From Prorocentrum cordatum (lineage: Eukaryota; Sar; Dinophyceae; Prorocentrales; Prorocentraceae), in NCBI GenBank assembly GCA_963575745.1, contig CAUYUJ010012714.1, forward strand, positions 281,758 to 345,757: a stretch of DNA of 64,000 nucleotides. The letters run 5' to 3'. Below are positions 1 through 8,800 of this stretch, piece by piece; position 1 is the stretch's first letter, and every line of letters starts with the position of its first letter. Both the position numbers and the translations under genes were made by a program. The notes under the pieces were generated by a model that saw only the letters and a program-made list of their open reading frames with translations, was not told where the DNA came from and made no database searches.

Positions 1-361
1 GGGCGCCTTCTCCATCTGGATACAAGACTTTGAAGGGTCCACGATAGGCGATCCAGCAGTAGTGGTAGGCGTCGAGTATAGTGTCACGTTCTCTATCAGG
101 AATTTCTTGGCCTGCTGCCAGGCGGATACATCGGTCCATGATATGAAATATGGTCCGTTTCTTGTAAAACATGAGATCCACTTCGCCTTCGTCAAGCCAA
201 TTTCCAGAAAGGCTTACGGAAGGTAGCGTAGAATTACCTGGACGTCCCCATGCTCTACATTCCCGACATGTGTCACACATTTCTCTGATCATATTTAATC
301 GAACGCTATCCAGTCCCACTTTATCTAGGATCAGCCTCATCTTGGGTTCCTTTGCGTGATA
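1..361 (-). CDS. Copia integrase: HHCC zinc site and start of RNase H-like core (partial, runs off window)
   Basis: This minus-strand frame is open from the TGA at 362-364 to the window edge, with its first ATG at 340. It reads YHAKEPKM, then CDTCRECRAWGRP, then EVDLMFY, then FHIMDRCIRLAAG, then FKVLYPDGEGA. The CDTC with the upstream LHLR and YHA residues forms an integrase-type HHCC zinc site. The D in VDLMF and the D in YPDGEGA sit where the first two acidic residues of a DDE core are expected. Dinoflagellate copia integrases as I know them share the CDTCRxCRAW and H-x-x-D patterns. The frame is the same as the segment at 362-1435, and a TGA stands where relatives have tryptophan (LHLR-W-x-HA). 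The integrase inserts element cDNA into the host genome. Confidence 0.8.
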
Positions 362-1435
362 TCACCGTAAATGCAGTTTGCGGAGCTCCTTTTTGACTAC
401 GTGAAGTTCGTGACTACGGAGGTTTTGCAGACTGTGTCGGATGTCAAATCTCGTCCAGTCGGGCAGCCGTGGAGCCCCCGAGCCGGTTGAGGCAAGAGGG
501 TTCCTCGTAGCTCTCCGCAGTCGGTCTCCTTCATCAACTGCATCCGGTGGTGGAGGTGCGCCTTGTAGGCGACCACGGCGGGCCGCTACTTGTGGCGGCT
601 CGCCCGAAGACGCGGAGGGCGTGCTTCCACGCTCAGGCGCGTCTCGCAGCGTCGTAACTGCTGGCGCCAGATGTAGGATCAGCGTTCCCAGGGCTCGTGG
701 TCGTGGTGGCAGGGCGCGAGCGCCCTGACGGCCACCCGATGCCGAAGCTTGGCCCTCCCCAGGCTTGGGTAAGGGTTTCCACCAAGCTGGCACATTGCGG
801 CCCTCGGGATCGTGATCATCTGGGAGTTTGAACGGCTCGGCAAAGCGGCATTTGCCGGGCTCAGTGACGAGGTGGTTCTTAACACCCTTGCTTCTCGTAA
901 GATCCCATTGGCATGCGGGGCATGGCCAGTATACAGAGATAGAGTCATGATACTTACACTGTGTAGGATCTCTGTTGTGGCTGGGACTGTCCTTTCGGAC
1001 ATTGTCGATGCATGCTGGGCATGTAGCCACTTTTGGTATGATGCGATCGCCGATGCGTCTCATACCCTCTCCTGGTTCAGCTTGATCAGGGAGGTCAGCA
1101 GGATAAGCATGCGCAGGTTGTGTAGGCGCGTCTCCGCGCGCGTTGTCGATGGCTTTCGCCAGATAGACGGCTTCAACAAAGGCAGACTGCAGTCGTCGAG
1201 TGTATTTTTGTGCCAGTGAAAGCTCCCTGTTGCACGGTTGTGCATGCACATGCTGACCGTTGCGCTTGAGTCGCTCAAAGGGTTTAAGAATTGCCTCGTC
1301 GTTGCTGGTGATATTTGTCGGCTTCTTGATCTTGTCACCAACCGTATCTTTAAGTCCCGTCGCACATTGGTCGACGCGTACGGTCGTGATATGTGATCGG
1401 CCGGCAAGTTCTTTCCATGGGGGAATATCATCCAC
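362..1435 (-). CDS. Copia polyprotein segment: conserved pre-integrase region with two CxxC-H-C zinc modules
   Basis: The frame is open upstream to a TAG near 1621, so the GTG at 1435 is not a real start. The N-terminal part (VRVDQCATGLKD, then IKKPTNITSN, then NGQHVHAQPCN, then LAQKYTRRL) matches a block I recognise from other dinoflagellate polyproteins. Two similar zinc modules follow, at residues about 137-160 and 170-198. Each has CPAC, a histidine 10-12 residues later and a final cysteine (CKY and CRF), which suggests an internal duplication. The C-terminal third is basic and proline-rich and leads into LHVVKKELRKLHLR, the start of the integrase HHCC region, interrupted by TGA at 362-364. 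The entry into this frame needs a frameshift near 1545 from the segment at 1539-1880. Confidence 0.7.
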   Translation of the reverse strand: MDDIPPWKELAGRSHITTVRVDQCATGLKDTVGDKIKKPTNITSNDEAILKPFERLKRNGQHVHAQPCNRELSLAQKYTRRLQSAFVEAVYLAKAIDNARGDAPTQPAHAYPADLPDQAEPGEGMRRIGDRIIPKVATCPACIDNVRKDSPSHNRDPTQCKYHDSISVYWPCPACQWDLTRSKGVKNHLVTEPGKCRFAEPFKLPDDHDPEGRNVPAWWKPLPKPGEGQASASGGRQGARALPPRPRALGTLILHLAPAVTTLRDAPERGSTPSASSGEPPQVAARRGRLQGAPPPPDAVDEGDRLRRATRNPLASTGSGAPRLPDWTRFDIRHSLQNLRSHELHVVKKELRKLHLR

Positions 1436-1538
1436 CCATGTTCCTGTGGGTTGTTCGGATATAAACCACCTCCGTGCGTTATCTTGAGTAACAGCTATTT
1501 TGCCACAATATGTTGTGTGGCAAATCTTCTTTATAATG

Positions 1539-1880
1539 CTATTCCCAAGTGTTATAGTTGGCTTTGTAGTTGTAGTAGGATGGTGGTCCTGTGGTGCGGC
1601 AGTTGGGCTGTAGCATGGCTACTCGTACGTGGCATACTGCGAAGTAATGGTCTACAGCTCGCTGCACCGAAGGATCTCCCAGGTCGACACATGTGGTCTT
1701 GTCTAAGTTGCCTCCTGAGGAGAGACCCCTTGAGAAGGCAAGCTCTGAAATGCCGACCTCACCTCCACAAAGCTCCAACATATCCACGCAATTGCTGTGA
1801 CCATAGCATAGAGTGGCCATTATGCAATATGTCCGCGTGCGTGTCGGGCATAGATGTGGGGAGGGTAAGGAACAGGTCAT
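1539..1880 (-). CDS. Copia polyprotein segment with LELCGGEVG (methyltransferase-like motif I)
   Basis: Within this third reading frame the stretch MLELCGGEVGISELAFSRG, followed by LSSGGNLDKTTCVDLGD and VAMLQPNCRTTGPPSYYN, matches a conserved block of dinoflagellate copia polyproteins. The acidic-hydrophobic-glycine pattern LELCGGEVG resembles motif I of class I SAM-dependent methyltransferases, but that functional reading is inference. The real coding path appears to enter from the frame at 1759-2478 near 1850 and to leave into the 362-1435 frame near 1545, so two frameshifts flank this piece. The first residues of the open frame (MTCSLPSPHL) are probably not coding. A substrate cannot be named from sequence alone. 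Confidence 0.55.
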   Translation of the reverse strand: MTCSLPSPHLCPTRTRTYCIMATLCYGHSNCVDMLELCGGEVGISELAFSRGLSSGGNLDKTTCVDLGDPSVQRAVDHYFAVCHVRVAMLQPNCRTTGPPSYYNYKANYNTWE

Positions 1881-2478
1881 CTTCCTCGTCTGAGCTAATC
1901 AGCTCGACAGGGACGTCAGTGCTCCAGGTCGCCATAAGATCCTGTCCGAGTCCTGACAAGTCGTCACCGCAATCATCGTTTCCATCTTCAACGTGCTTTT
2001 TGATGCGGCGAGGCTTGATGCCTGCCTCCTTTTCGGCTTTGAGCCTTTCCTTCTGTTTGATACGCGACTCCGTAGGTAAGACTTGCTCGTCCTGTTCACC
2101 GGTCTGTGTGCCCATCGTCGTTGATGAGTGGGTACCTGCATCAATCGCCAGAGTCGGGAGGGGAGAAGGACAATCATCTATGATGACGCGTCTAGGTTTC
2201 TGTGGTGATTGAGTAGGCTCGTTTCCGAGCATGACCGCTTCCTCGGGCTGCCAGTACATCCGTGTACTGATGTTGGCAACCCCTGCAGGTAGTGGTGCCT
2301 GCCAATCATATCCCGTTGGTTGATCGGCTACTGCGATATCCTGAATAACCGCGTTGGTATCCAGGATAATCGTTACACGTCGGATGACATCAGACCATGT
2401 CGGTCCTCCTTTGTTGGTCGTCACATAATGATGTATGTTGTGATCCGTACGTGTGTAGGTATTCAAGTATGTAGGCAC
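1759..2478 (-). CDS. Copia polyprotein linker segment with GNRA hairpins
   Basis: This segment is in the same frame as the three upstream pieces and is separated from them only by TGA at 2500-2502, so the GTG at 2478 is unlikely to start translation. It is mostly low-complexity and acidic: repeated EE and DD, ending in SSDEEDDLFLTLP. No catalytic motif is visible. Two perfect GNRA hairpins fall here, at 2475-2488 (HGNVP) and 2217-2230 (LGNEP), both coded in the usual phase. That phase match on both sides of the TGA supports one continuous ancestral frame. The end of this frame beyond about 1850 runs into the neighbouring frame's conserved block and is probably shadow. Confidence 0.55.
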   Translation of the reverse strand: MPTYLNTYTRTDHNIHHYVTTNKGGPTWSDVIRRVTIILDTNAVIQDIAVADQPTGYDWQAPLPAGVANISTRMYWQPEEAVMLGNEPTQSPQKPRRVIIDDCPSPLPTLAIDAGTHSSTTMGTQTGEQDEQVLPTESRIKQKERLKAEKEAGIKPRRIKKHVEDGNDDCGDDLSGLGQDLMATWSTDVPVELISSDEEDDLFLTLPTSMPDTHADILHNGHSMLWSQQLRGYVGALWR

Positions 2479-2499
2479 GTTTCCGTGCGTAGTGTTGCT

Positions 2500-3111
2500 T
2501 CACAGGATTCTATCGTTGAGGTGACGGATAAGTGTGATGCGCGTCTGGGCCCTCCATTCAGCATGTCGTACCGCTTGCCCGTACCAATCCAAGACGTGCT
2601 GTGGTATCGCCAGTTTGCACGTACATGCCCACAACTTAGAGCTGATCGGTATCGATGTGGCTGCCTGCATATAGGTGCCACTCGGTGTATTGTCTTGCGT
2701 ATTAAACCTAATACCGACATGACATAACCGCATCCGTACTACCGTCAACTTAAGACCTTCCAGAGTATCACGTATTGAAGATAACTTCCAAACGTATCCT
2801 GGGGGGGCAAACGCTATAATTTTCATACGGAACTTCTTGGCTTTCGCCAGAAGGTTCTGACTGCGCGACCAGTGTGGGGCTATTCTTTTACCTGGAGTTC
2901 GTACGTACCAGTCACCCGGGATACTAACCCATATTAGAGCATAGTCCCCACTGATCACCGCACCCAGATATTCTGTGCCCACAGCTGTCATGAGCTCATT
3001 GTGGGAAATACGATCACAGGTGTATCCTCGGGTGCGGAGGTCAGCGCAAGCCTCTCTCGCATCTTCGATAACGAAAGCTCTTTTACTATGGCAGGTTGCC
3101 CCGCTGTCCAT
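2500..3111 (-). CDS. Copia polyprotein segment: DSGATCH motif and GDWYVRTPGK conserved domain
   Basis: The frame continues from the RING/retropepsin segment after TGA 3175-3177 and reaches ATG 3111, then MDSGATCHSKRAF. DSGAT is the active-site signature of copia-type aspartic proteases, but a retropepsin-like site is already present upstream at about 4070, so this may be a second or vestigial motif. A long conserved region follows (AVISGDYALIWVSIPGDWYVRTPGKRIAPHW, split here by wording only, then APPGYVWKL, RMRLCHVGI, PSGTYMQ and HVLDWYGQ). I recognise this block from dinoflagellate polyproteins but know no function for it. TGA at 2500-2502 ends the open stretch, and the same frame resumes in the 1759-2478 segment. 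Confidence 0.65.
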   Translation of the reverse strand: MDSGATCHSKRAFVIEDAREACADLRTRGYTCDRISHNELMTAVGTEYLGAVISGDYALIWVSIPGDWYVRTPGKRIAPHWSRSQNLLAKAKKFRMKIIAFAPPGYVWKLSSIRDTLEGLKLTVVRMRLCHVGIRFNTQDNTPSGTYMQAATSIPISSKLWACTCKLAIPQHVLDWYGQAVRHAEWRAQTRITLIRHLNDRIL

Positions 3112-3174
3112 GTTACCCCCCGGCCTCTCGGCTATCAGGCAAGGCGACGAGGGGGCAGCGTCGCCCTGCCATCT

Positions 3175-5694
3175 TCAAGATAAAGAAGATGCGCCTGTAA
3201 CATCTGCCAGCATCTGAGCTTCCCTCAAATGCTGGAGCTCTGCACTGCAGCGCGCGGTAGCCTCAGAGGCGGATTGCTCCGCGAACGTGGCCAGCATGGA
3301 TGGATTATCTACCAGCTGCTTCAATAGGCCTTTCGACCTTGCGTCGTTGACCGTCTGCAGCTCATGGTTCGTGTATCCCATCACTATCTTCCGGCGTGAC
3401 CGTGCAGCATCCTTGGGTGCAAGTCCGCCATGCTGGGCCAGTGTCCTGGCTACGAAGCAATCGAACGTCTCCAGATCGTCGATGCTGTCGCCTCTCATCG
3501 TCGCCTTGGCGAGTATCGCGAGCAACCCTTGAGGCAGGTTTCCCTGCAGTTGTTGGCGCTCTTGCGCGGGGGATGGCTCGCCTGTCAGCACCGTCTGGAA
3601 CAATGTTGTACTTGTACTCGAGGCGGGTTGCCCCGCGGCTCCAAATCGATCACACCTGATTGACAGATGTCCTGATGGCAGCTTCGTTGTCGGCATGATC
3701 TTGGAGCCCTCGGGGAGTTCCATCTTGACCTGTCCCTTCCCAGGGAATATCAGCTTCTCCTGGCCTCGTTCGAGCACGATAATAGCGCGCTTGTCCTGCG
3801 TACCATCGAGACCCAGGATAGCTGGCAGGTCCTTGCCGCAGCTTGACACAATATTAGTCTTGTACGAGTCGAGCTGGGTCGAGCCTTGGTACTCGCAGGC
3901 AATGCTGAAGGTACCCGCGGTATCAGCTGGGGCCGACCCCTCGCCTACCCCGTTGATGTTCAATCGAGAACGAGGTTCAAACGTACAAGGGCGATTATGT
4001 GCCTCAGCAGCCTGGACGAATTTGCGGCTCGTATTTTCTCCCACTATATTGATCTTCGAGCCCACGTCTATGAGGATCGAATTTCCACCGTCCTCAAGCA
4101 ACGTCTTACTCGGCTGCTTTATGTGCACTGTCTCTGACATGCCGGCTGCGCTGTCTGGCGGGTTTCCCCGCATCTCGGTCGTACCTCTTGGCGGGTTTCC
4201 CCGCGTCGTGCTGACACCTGGCCTTCCTGCGGCCATACGTGCCAGGCCGATGTACTGGAAGTGCGACACGTCCTGGGCTTGAGCGCCCTGCTCCTCTCGC
4301 CAGTTAGCGTACTCACCGCGTATGCTCGTGCACTGTTCACGGGTAGTGCGCCGCGTCAGCGTCAGATACGGAAGGGCGATGTCCTGGAATCCCTCATTTG
4401 TAAGGTGATCCCTGTGCTGCAACCACTCGTCGAACTCAGCGTTCGTTGCTGAGAGTTCGACGGCCCTGACTGCTGTTGCCGCTGTCGCCACTGAAGAGTC
4501 TGAGAGGTCAAACGACTCGCTCTCAGGATTATCGGCGTCCAGCATGAACGTGGTGTGCGCATTGTCCATCTGGGTCTGCAAGTGGCGAACACGCAGTTCT
4601 CGCAGCTGTTCAGGGTCCAGTGGCAGCTCGGCCCCACCTCCACTCTGGGGTGACATCGGAGGAGCCACCTGCCCGACTCCTGGCTCGTAATGAGTCGGAA
4701 GAATCGGCACAGGTGGGGTATTAGGCAGGTTTCCCTGCTGAGGCGCCGTCATCGGAATAAGCTGGTCGAAGTATCCCGTCTCCATCGGCGTCCTCACCTC
4801 CTCGGGCGGGTTTCCCCGCTGCTGGGACTGTGCTGTCTGCCTGTCTAGCATGCTGGCTGTCATTTCCTCCACCATGCTCCTCAACTCTCGCAGCTCCCTC
4901 GCCGCCTGTTCGGGGGCCTGAGTGACGGAGCCGGTCCATGGGAACGATGACGCCATGACGCCTGGCGCTCGGCAGATAGCACATACTGGTTGCTGAGGAT
5001 CTCCTTCTCGCTGATTCGCAACATGGCCCACCACGTTCGAGTTCCAGCACTCCTCGTGCAACAGATGGGTGCACCTCAAGCGGTAGATGCTCTCCCTCGG
5101 CAGAAACTCCCCGAGACATACCGCGCAGGTGTCTTCCATCCCAGTATAGATTTCCACGTCTGCCGCCCTGGGGTACACCCGCCGCTGCCGCTCCAGGACT
5201 GTTTCGGAGCCCAGGAGAGCAGCTGGAGGATCTCCTGCGGGGGCCAGTACCTCCGGCGCTACGGCAACCACTGCTGGAGGAGCTGCCGCTGTGGAGGCTG
5301 CGGGCGACACGGCTGGCGAGTTTCCTCGCATGGGTGAGCCTCTGTTCCTCGCGACTTCAAGCGCGGCTGCGCGTGCTTGGTCACGTGCACTCTGCACCGC
5401 CTGCCTGCGCCTAAAACGCGCCTGTTGAGTGTGGTACGTCTGCCTGATGTAGTCTGGCACTCCCCTACTGCCTGATGGTATCGAATGGGCAGTAGACTGG
5501 ACGGCCACCTCTGGCGTCGTCGGTGCAGGCATGAAAGCCATGTGCGGGTACATGGACTGATCACTGCAGCGCACATTCGTGAGGCTATGAAACTGATCCG
5601 CAGTCTCGCGAACAAATCTGCTCGGGACTCTAGACGCGTCTGGGTACAGTGGCGGATCCATTGGAGCTGGTGCTGGCCTCTGACCCTGAGCCAT
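3175..5694 (-). CDS. Copia polyprotein segment: RING-H2 finger plus retropepsin
   Basis: ATG 5694 lies 47 codons after the TAA at 5833-5835, in the same frame, and the interval has no other stop, so this may be reached by readthrough or re-initiation. A RING-H2 finger lies at residues about 189-242: CAVC, a cysteine after 14 residues, CTHLLH, EEC, then CAIC. A coiled, glutamine-rich linker follows. An aspartic protease domain starts near residue 541 with ILIDVGSKINIVG and includes LPAILGLDGT and LPSGHLSIRCD. DVGS replaces the usual DTGS, which leaves the catalytic aspartate intact. Seven perfect GNRA hairpins lie in the linkers (3534, 3623, 4158, 4191, 4725, 4806, 5316). A RING domain suggests ubiquitin-ligase activity or structural use; which is unknown. 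Length is 839 residues. Confidence 0.75.
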   Translation of the reverse strand: MAQGQRPAPAPMDPPLYPDASRVPSRFVRETADQFHSLTNVRCSDQSMYPHMAFMPAPTTPEVAVQSTAHSIPSGSRGVPDYIRQTYHTQQARFRRRQAVQSARDQARAAALEVARNRGSPMRGNSPAVSPAASTAAAPPAVVAVAPEVLAPAGDPPAALLGSETVLERQRRVYPRAADVEIYTGMEDTCAVCLGEFLPRESIYRLRCTHLLHEECWNSNVVGHVANQREGDPQQPVCAICRAPGVMASSFPWTGSVTQAPEQAARELRELRSMVEEMTASMLDRQTAQSQQRGNPPEEVRTPMETGYFDQLIPMTAPQQGNLPNTPPVPILPTHYEPGVGQVAPPMSPQSGGGAELPLDPEQLRELRVRHLQTQMDNAHTTFMLDADNPESESFDLSDSSVATAATAVRAVELSATNAEFDEWLQHRDHLTNEGFQDIALPYLTLTRRTTREQCTSIRGEYANWREEQGAQAQDVSHFQYIGLARMAAGRPGVSTTRGNPPRGTTEMRGNPPDSAAGMSETVHIKQPSKTLLEDGGNSILIDVGSKINIVGENTSRKFVQAAEAHNRPCTFEPRSRLNINGVGEGSAPADTAGTFSIACEYQGSTQLDSYKTNIVSSCGKDLPAILGLDGTQDKRAIIVLERGQEKLIFPGKGQVKMELPEGSKIMPTTKLPSGHLSIRCDRFGAAGQPASSTSTTLFQTVLTGEPSPAQERQQLQGNLPQGLLAILAKATMRGDSIDDLETFDCFVARTLAQHGGLAPKDAARSRRKIVMGYTNHELQTVNDARSKGLLKQLVDNPSMLATFAEQSASEATARCSAELQHLREAQMLADVTGASSLS

Positions 5695-5832
5695 GCTCGG
5701 ATGAGCATTGAAGGTCGGGATAAAGGCTCGTTGCCGAGCAGGGTCAAGTGGATTCTGACCCTCTGGCTCCCAGGACCAGGCTGGCCTCCACCTCTGACCG
5801 CTCGGGTGGGGCAGGTTGTGACTCTGCGCCTC

Positions 5833-8800
5833 TTATACCGCAGCTGCCACCCTTGCGCGGTAATCATCAGGCACTCCAGTAGCAGTGTTTTGGCCAGCTA
5901 AAGGTCGGTGGTGTGCTGGAGTACCAGGCAGGTTTCCCTGCAGACTCGTTGGCGCGCCTGGTGGCATCATGCTCAAAAGAGCTGTGCCATGCTCAGCTCT
6001 GGCCGCGGCAATCCGCTCCATGAGAGTGCCATTCGTGGCAGATCGACCAGGAGTCCCAAACGGAGACTGTGCTGGCGGTGTCGCCACTGGGGTCATGCCC
6101 CTCGGTGTGTGCATGCTATGCGAGGGGCTCCCTGGCATCTGCTCGAATCGAGCAGGCTCTCCGAAGATGCGGCCGAACGTTTGCGGGTCTCCCTGCGGTT
6201 TGGGCATGTCGTTCCTGAGTCCATTAACGGGCAGGTTTCCCTGCGCGGCCTGGCGGTTGCGTGTCACCATGGCGGACATAGCTCCCTGACCTGCGGCCCA
6301 GGGATCTTGCTGGTACAGTCTGTCCGCTAGCTGTTCCACCTGCTCAGGATTTAGAGCAGCCGCGATCTGATCCAGATCCGAGGTGCTGAGGACTTGCCAA
6401 GATATGGCACTAGGCCCTTGGCTTGGAGCACGGCTTGGAGCCGCGCTCCCCGCCTCACTCTCGTTGATCATGAGGATCTGGTGGATTTCGGGCTGGTTTC
6501 CCAGCATTGTTGGGCTGTAATGTTCCCCCACTTCTCTTTGACCATAAACCGTATGAGGCTCATTATCATCGCGGCCAAGAGACCATCTGTGCATAATACT
6601 CGCACTGCCCACCGTTTTCCACCTGCTCGGTGCCGTCATTATGGCAGTGGAACAGCGTGCACGGCGACAACCCAAATAATCTGGGTTCCGCCATTGCTTT
6701 CCTGTGTAGAGTTCCTCCACGTATATAATATAATACGGCTCAATAATGCCGTCTTTTCCTTCCGATAAGAGGGCCCCATTGTCGGACCAGCAAAATTCGA
6801 TCCCGTCCTTCATGGCTTGGTGCCAGTCCACAAAAATGACGATCTCGGAGTCGGGGTCCCATCCGCTCTGCACGTCACGACGACGAAGCGTCGGGACAAA
6901 GTGGATGTGTGATCGGCCAGTCCCTTTCTTCTTGGTGTTGTGTTCTTTGCGGCAGGAAAGGCCATGCCACATGATGCCCTCGAACGCTGCCCACCGTGTG
7001 CCGTGCATGGCAACCTCGGGGTAAGGGGCCGGTCTCCCGGCAGGATTGTCGTGTAGTACAATGTACTTGTACAACGACCAAGGAGCCTTGAGCGTCCACC
7101 AATGCCCTGGCGAGGCACGGATGAACAAATCGGCCGTGCCAGAATCTCGCATCAGGACCTTGAACTGCAGACGCTGCTTCTCCTCACCGTCATCTTCGCG
7201 GACATGGACGATCGCCATCATGATGGCAGCCATTTGGTCGACCGTTCTTTTGTAGAAGGTCTCGGAGGTGATCTTGGCATCATCCATCCTCGGGTTGTAC
7301 CCGTCCTGTCTCGTACGTCCGTCGTGCCAATGAAACTCGTGTACGAGCTCATGGAGATTGATCCATCCATCATGATCGTCGAACGTCTTCAGGCTCCACG
7401 CTGGATTGGGTGGTCTGTCAGGCGTGTGCCTACAGATCTTGCTGAGGCACTTACTGAGCTGCTTAAGCTTGTGGTTACTACTCGGAATCATGTTTTTCGG
7501 TCTGCAACTCTCCATGAATGCCTCATCCACCGAGCGTATCGGTGGAAGATTCCGTAGAGCACGTCGATCATTGATCAACGCCTGACTCCCACTCGTAAAG
7601 GAGGTGTCGCCTGGGTGGCGCAGCTTGTCCTCTGGCGGGTTCCCCCGCAAAGGAGCCTCTGTCGCTGCTGAGGCTGCGGCTCCTGAGGATGAGGATGCTG
7701 CGGCTGCAGCGCCTGGCGGGTTTCCCCGCAGTGTCTCTCGGCTGGCACTGCCTTTAATACTAGGCACCCAGGTACCCCGAGGCAGTGCGCCTTCCTCGGG
7801 CGCCTTGGAGCGTGCCGCCACTGGCGAGGCCGGCGTAAGGGTAAACCCTGTACGCTCGAATGCCTTGGCCTTGCCGGCGATGGAGCCACTGCGGCTCGGC
7901 CGTCGCCTGCGGATCTCCAGGGAGTCCTGAGGCTGTTGCCTGGGGTCGGGTCTCTGCGCAGGCGTTGCTCGAGTCGGTGACTTCGGCGCTTCGGAAAGGG
8001 GCCTCCCCATCTGCGCATCGAGCCCGAGCTCCTCTGAGCGGGTAGACACTCTCTGTCTTTCCCCCGAAGGCGTCCTAGGTAGACGGGTTTCGCTTTTGGC
8101 CTTCGGTTTGAGGGGGGGCTTCTTTGCTCCCCCTTGTGACTCCAGCAGCATTCGCCGAGTTGCCTCGCGGGCGCGTTCGTCTGCCACTCGCTTGCGCTCC
8201 GTTTCTGCTGCGGCTCGCTGAGCCTCATGTTCATCGTCACCCGTCATCTCGCACTGTTGGGCCTGACTGGGGACGCCGGGCGGGTTTCCCCGCATTCCAG
8301 GAAGGCGATTGAGCGCATCTTTCTCTTCCTGGGTCATAGGCACAAGTCCCCGCGGAGGTTGGACCTCCCAGGCCGTAGAGCTCCTGTGAGCCGTGGTTCC
8401 GAGACGACGATTGACCTCGTCGATCTCTTCTTGGGTCATAGGAACCAATGGTGGATGACCCTCTTTTGCAGGAGTGCGGCCTCTGTTCGGGCGTAAAGCG
8501 TCATTCAGGCCTACGGGGCAACCAGGCCTGTGTTCCTGGAAGTCCTGTGAGCAAGGACCGCAGATCGCGTTTGGCCTGTAGCGGCGGCGCTCCTCAATGA
8601 TGGCTCTCAGCTGTCTCCGCACTACTTCTTTATCGGCACGTCGAATGTTCGTCGCGAGCTGATATCCACCCCGTATGGACCTGCCTTGGGCGCCCCTGTA
8701 GGCATGGTTGCCCTGTCTAAAGGCAGAGTGCTCACCCGTTTGACGCCTAGGGTCGTTGTAGGCGAGCAGCTGACCCCCTCGTCGAGAGGCGTGCTCTGAT

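Noticed and set aside
3091-3104. GNRA-like hairpin under the DSGAT codons
   Set aside because: It needs a G-T pair, and the coded residues are a conserved protease signature, so the match may be due to the protein motif. Listed only as a near-copy.
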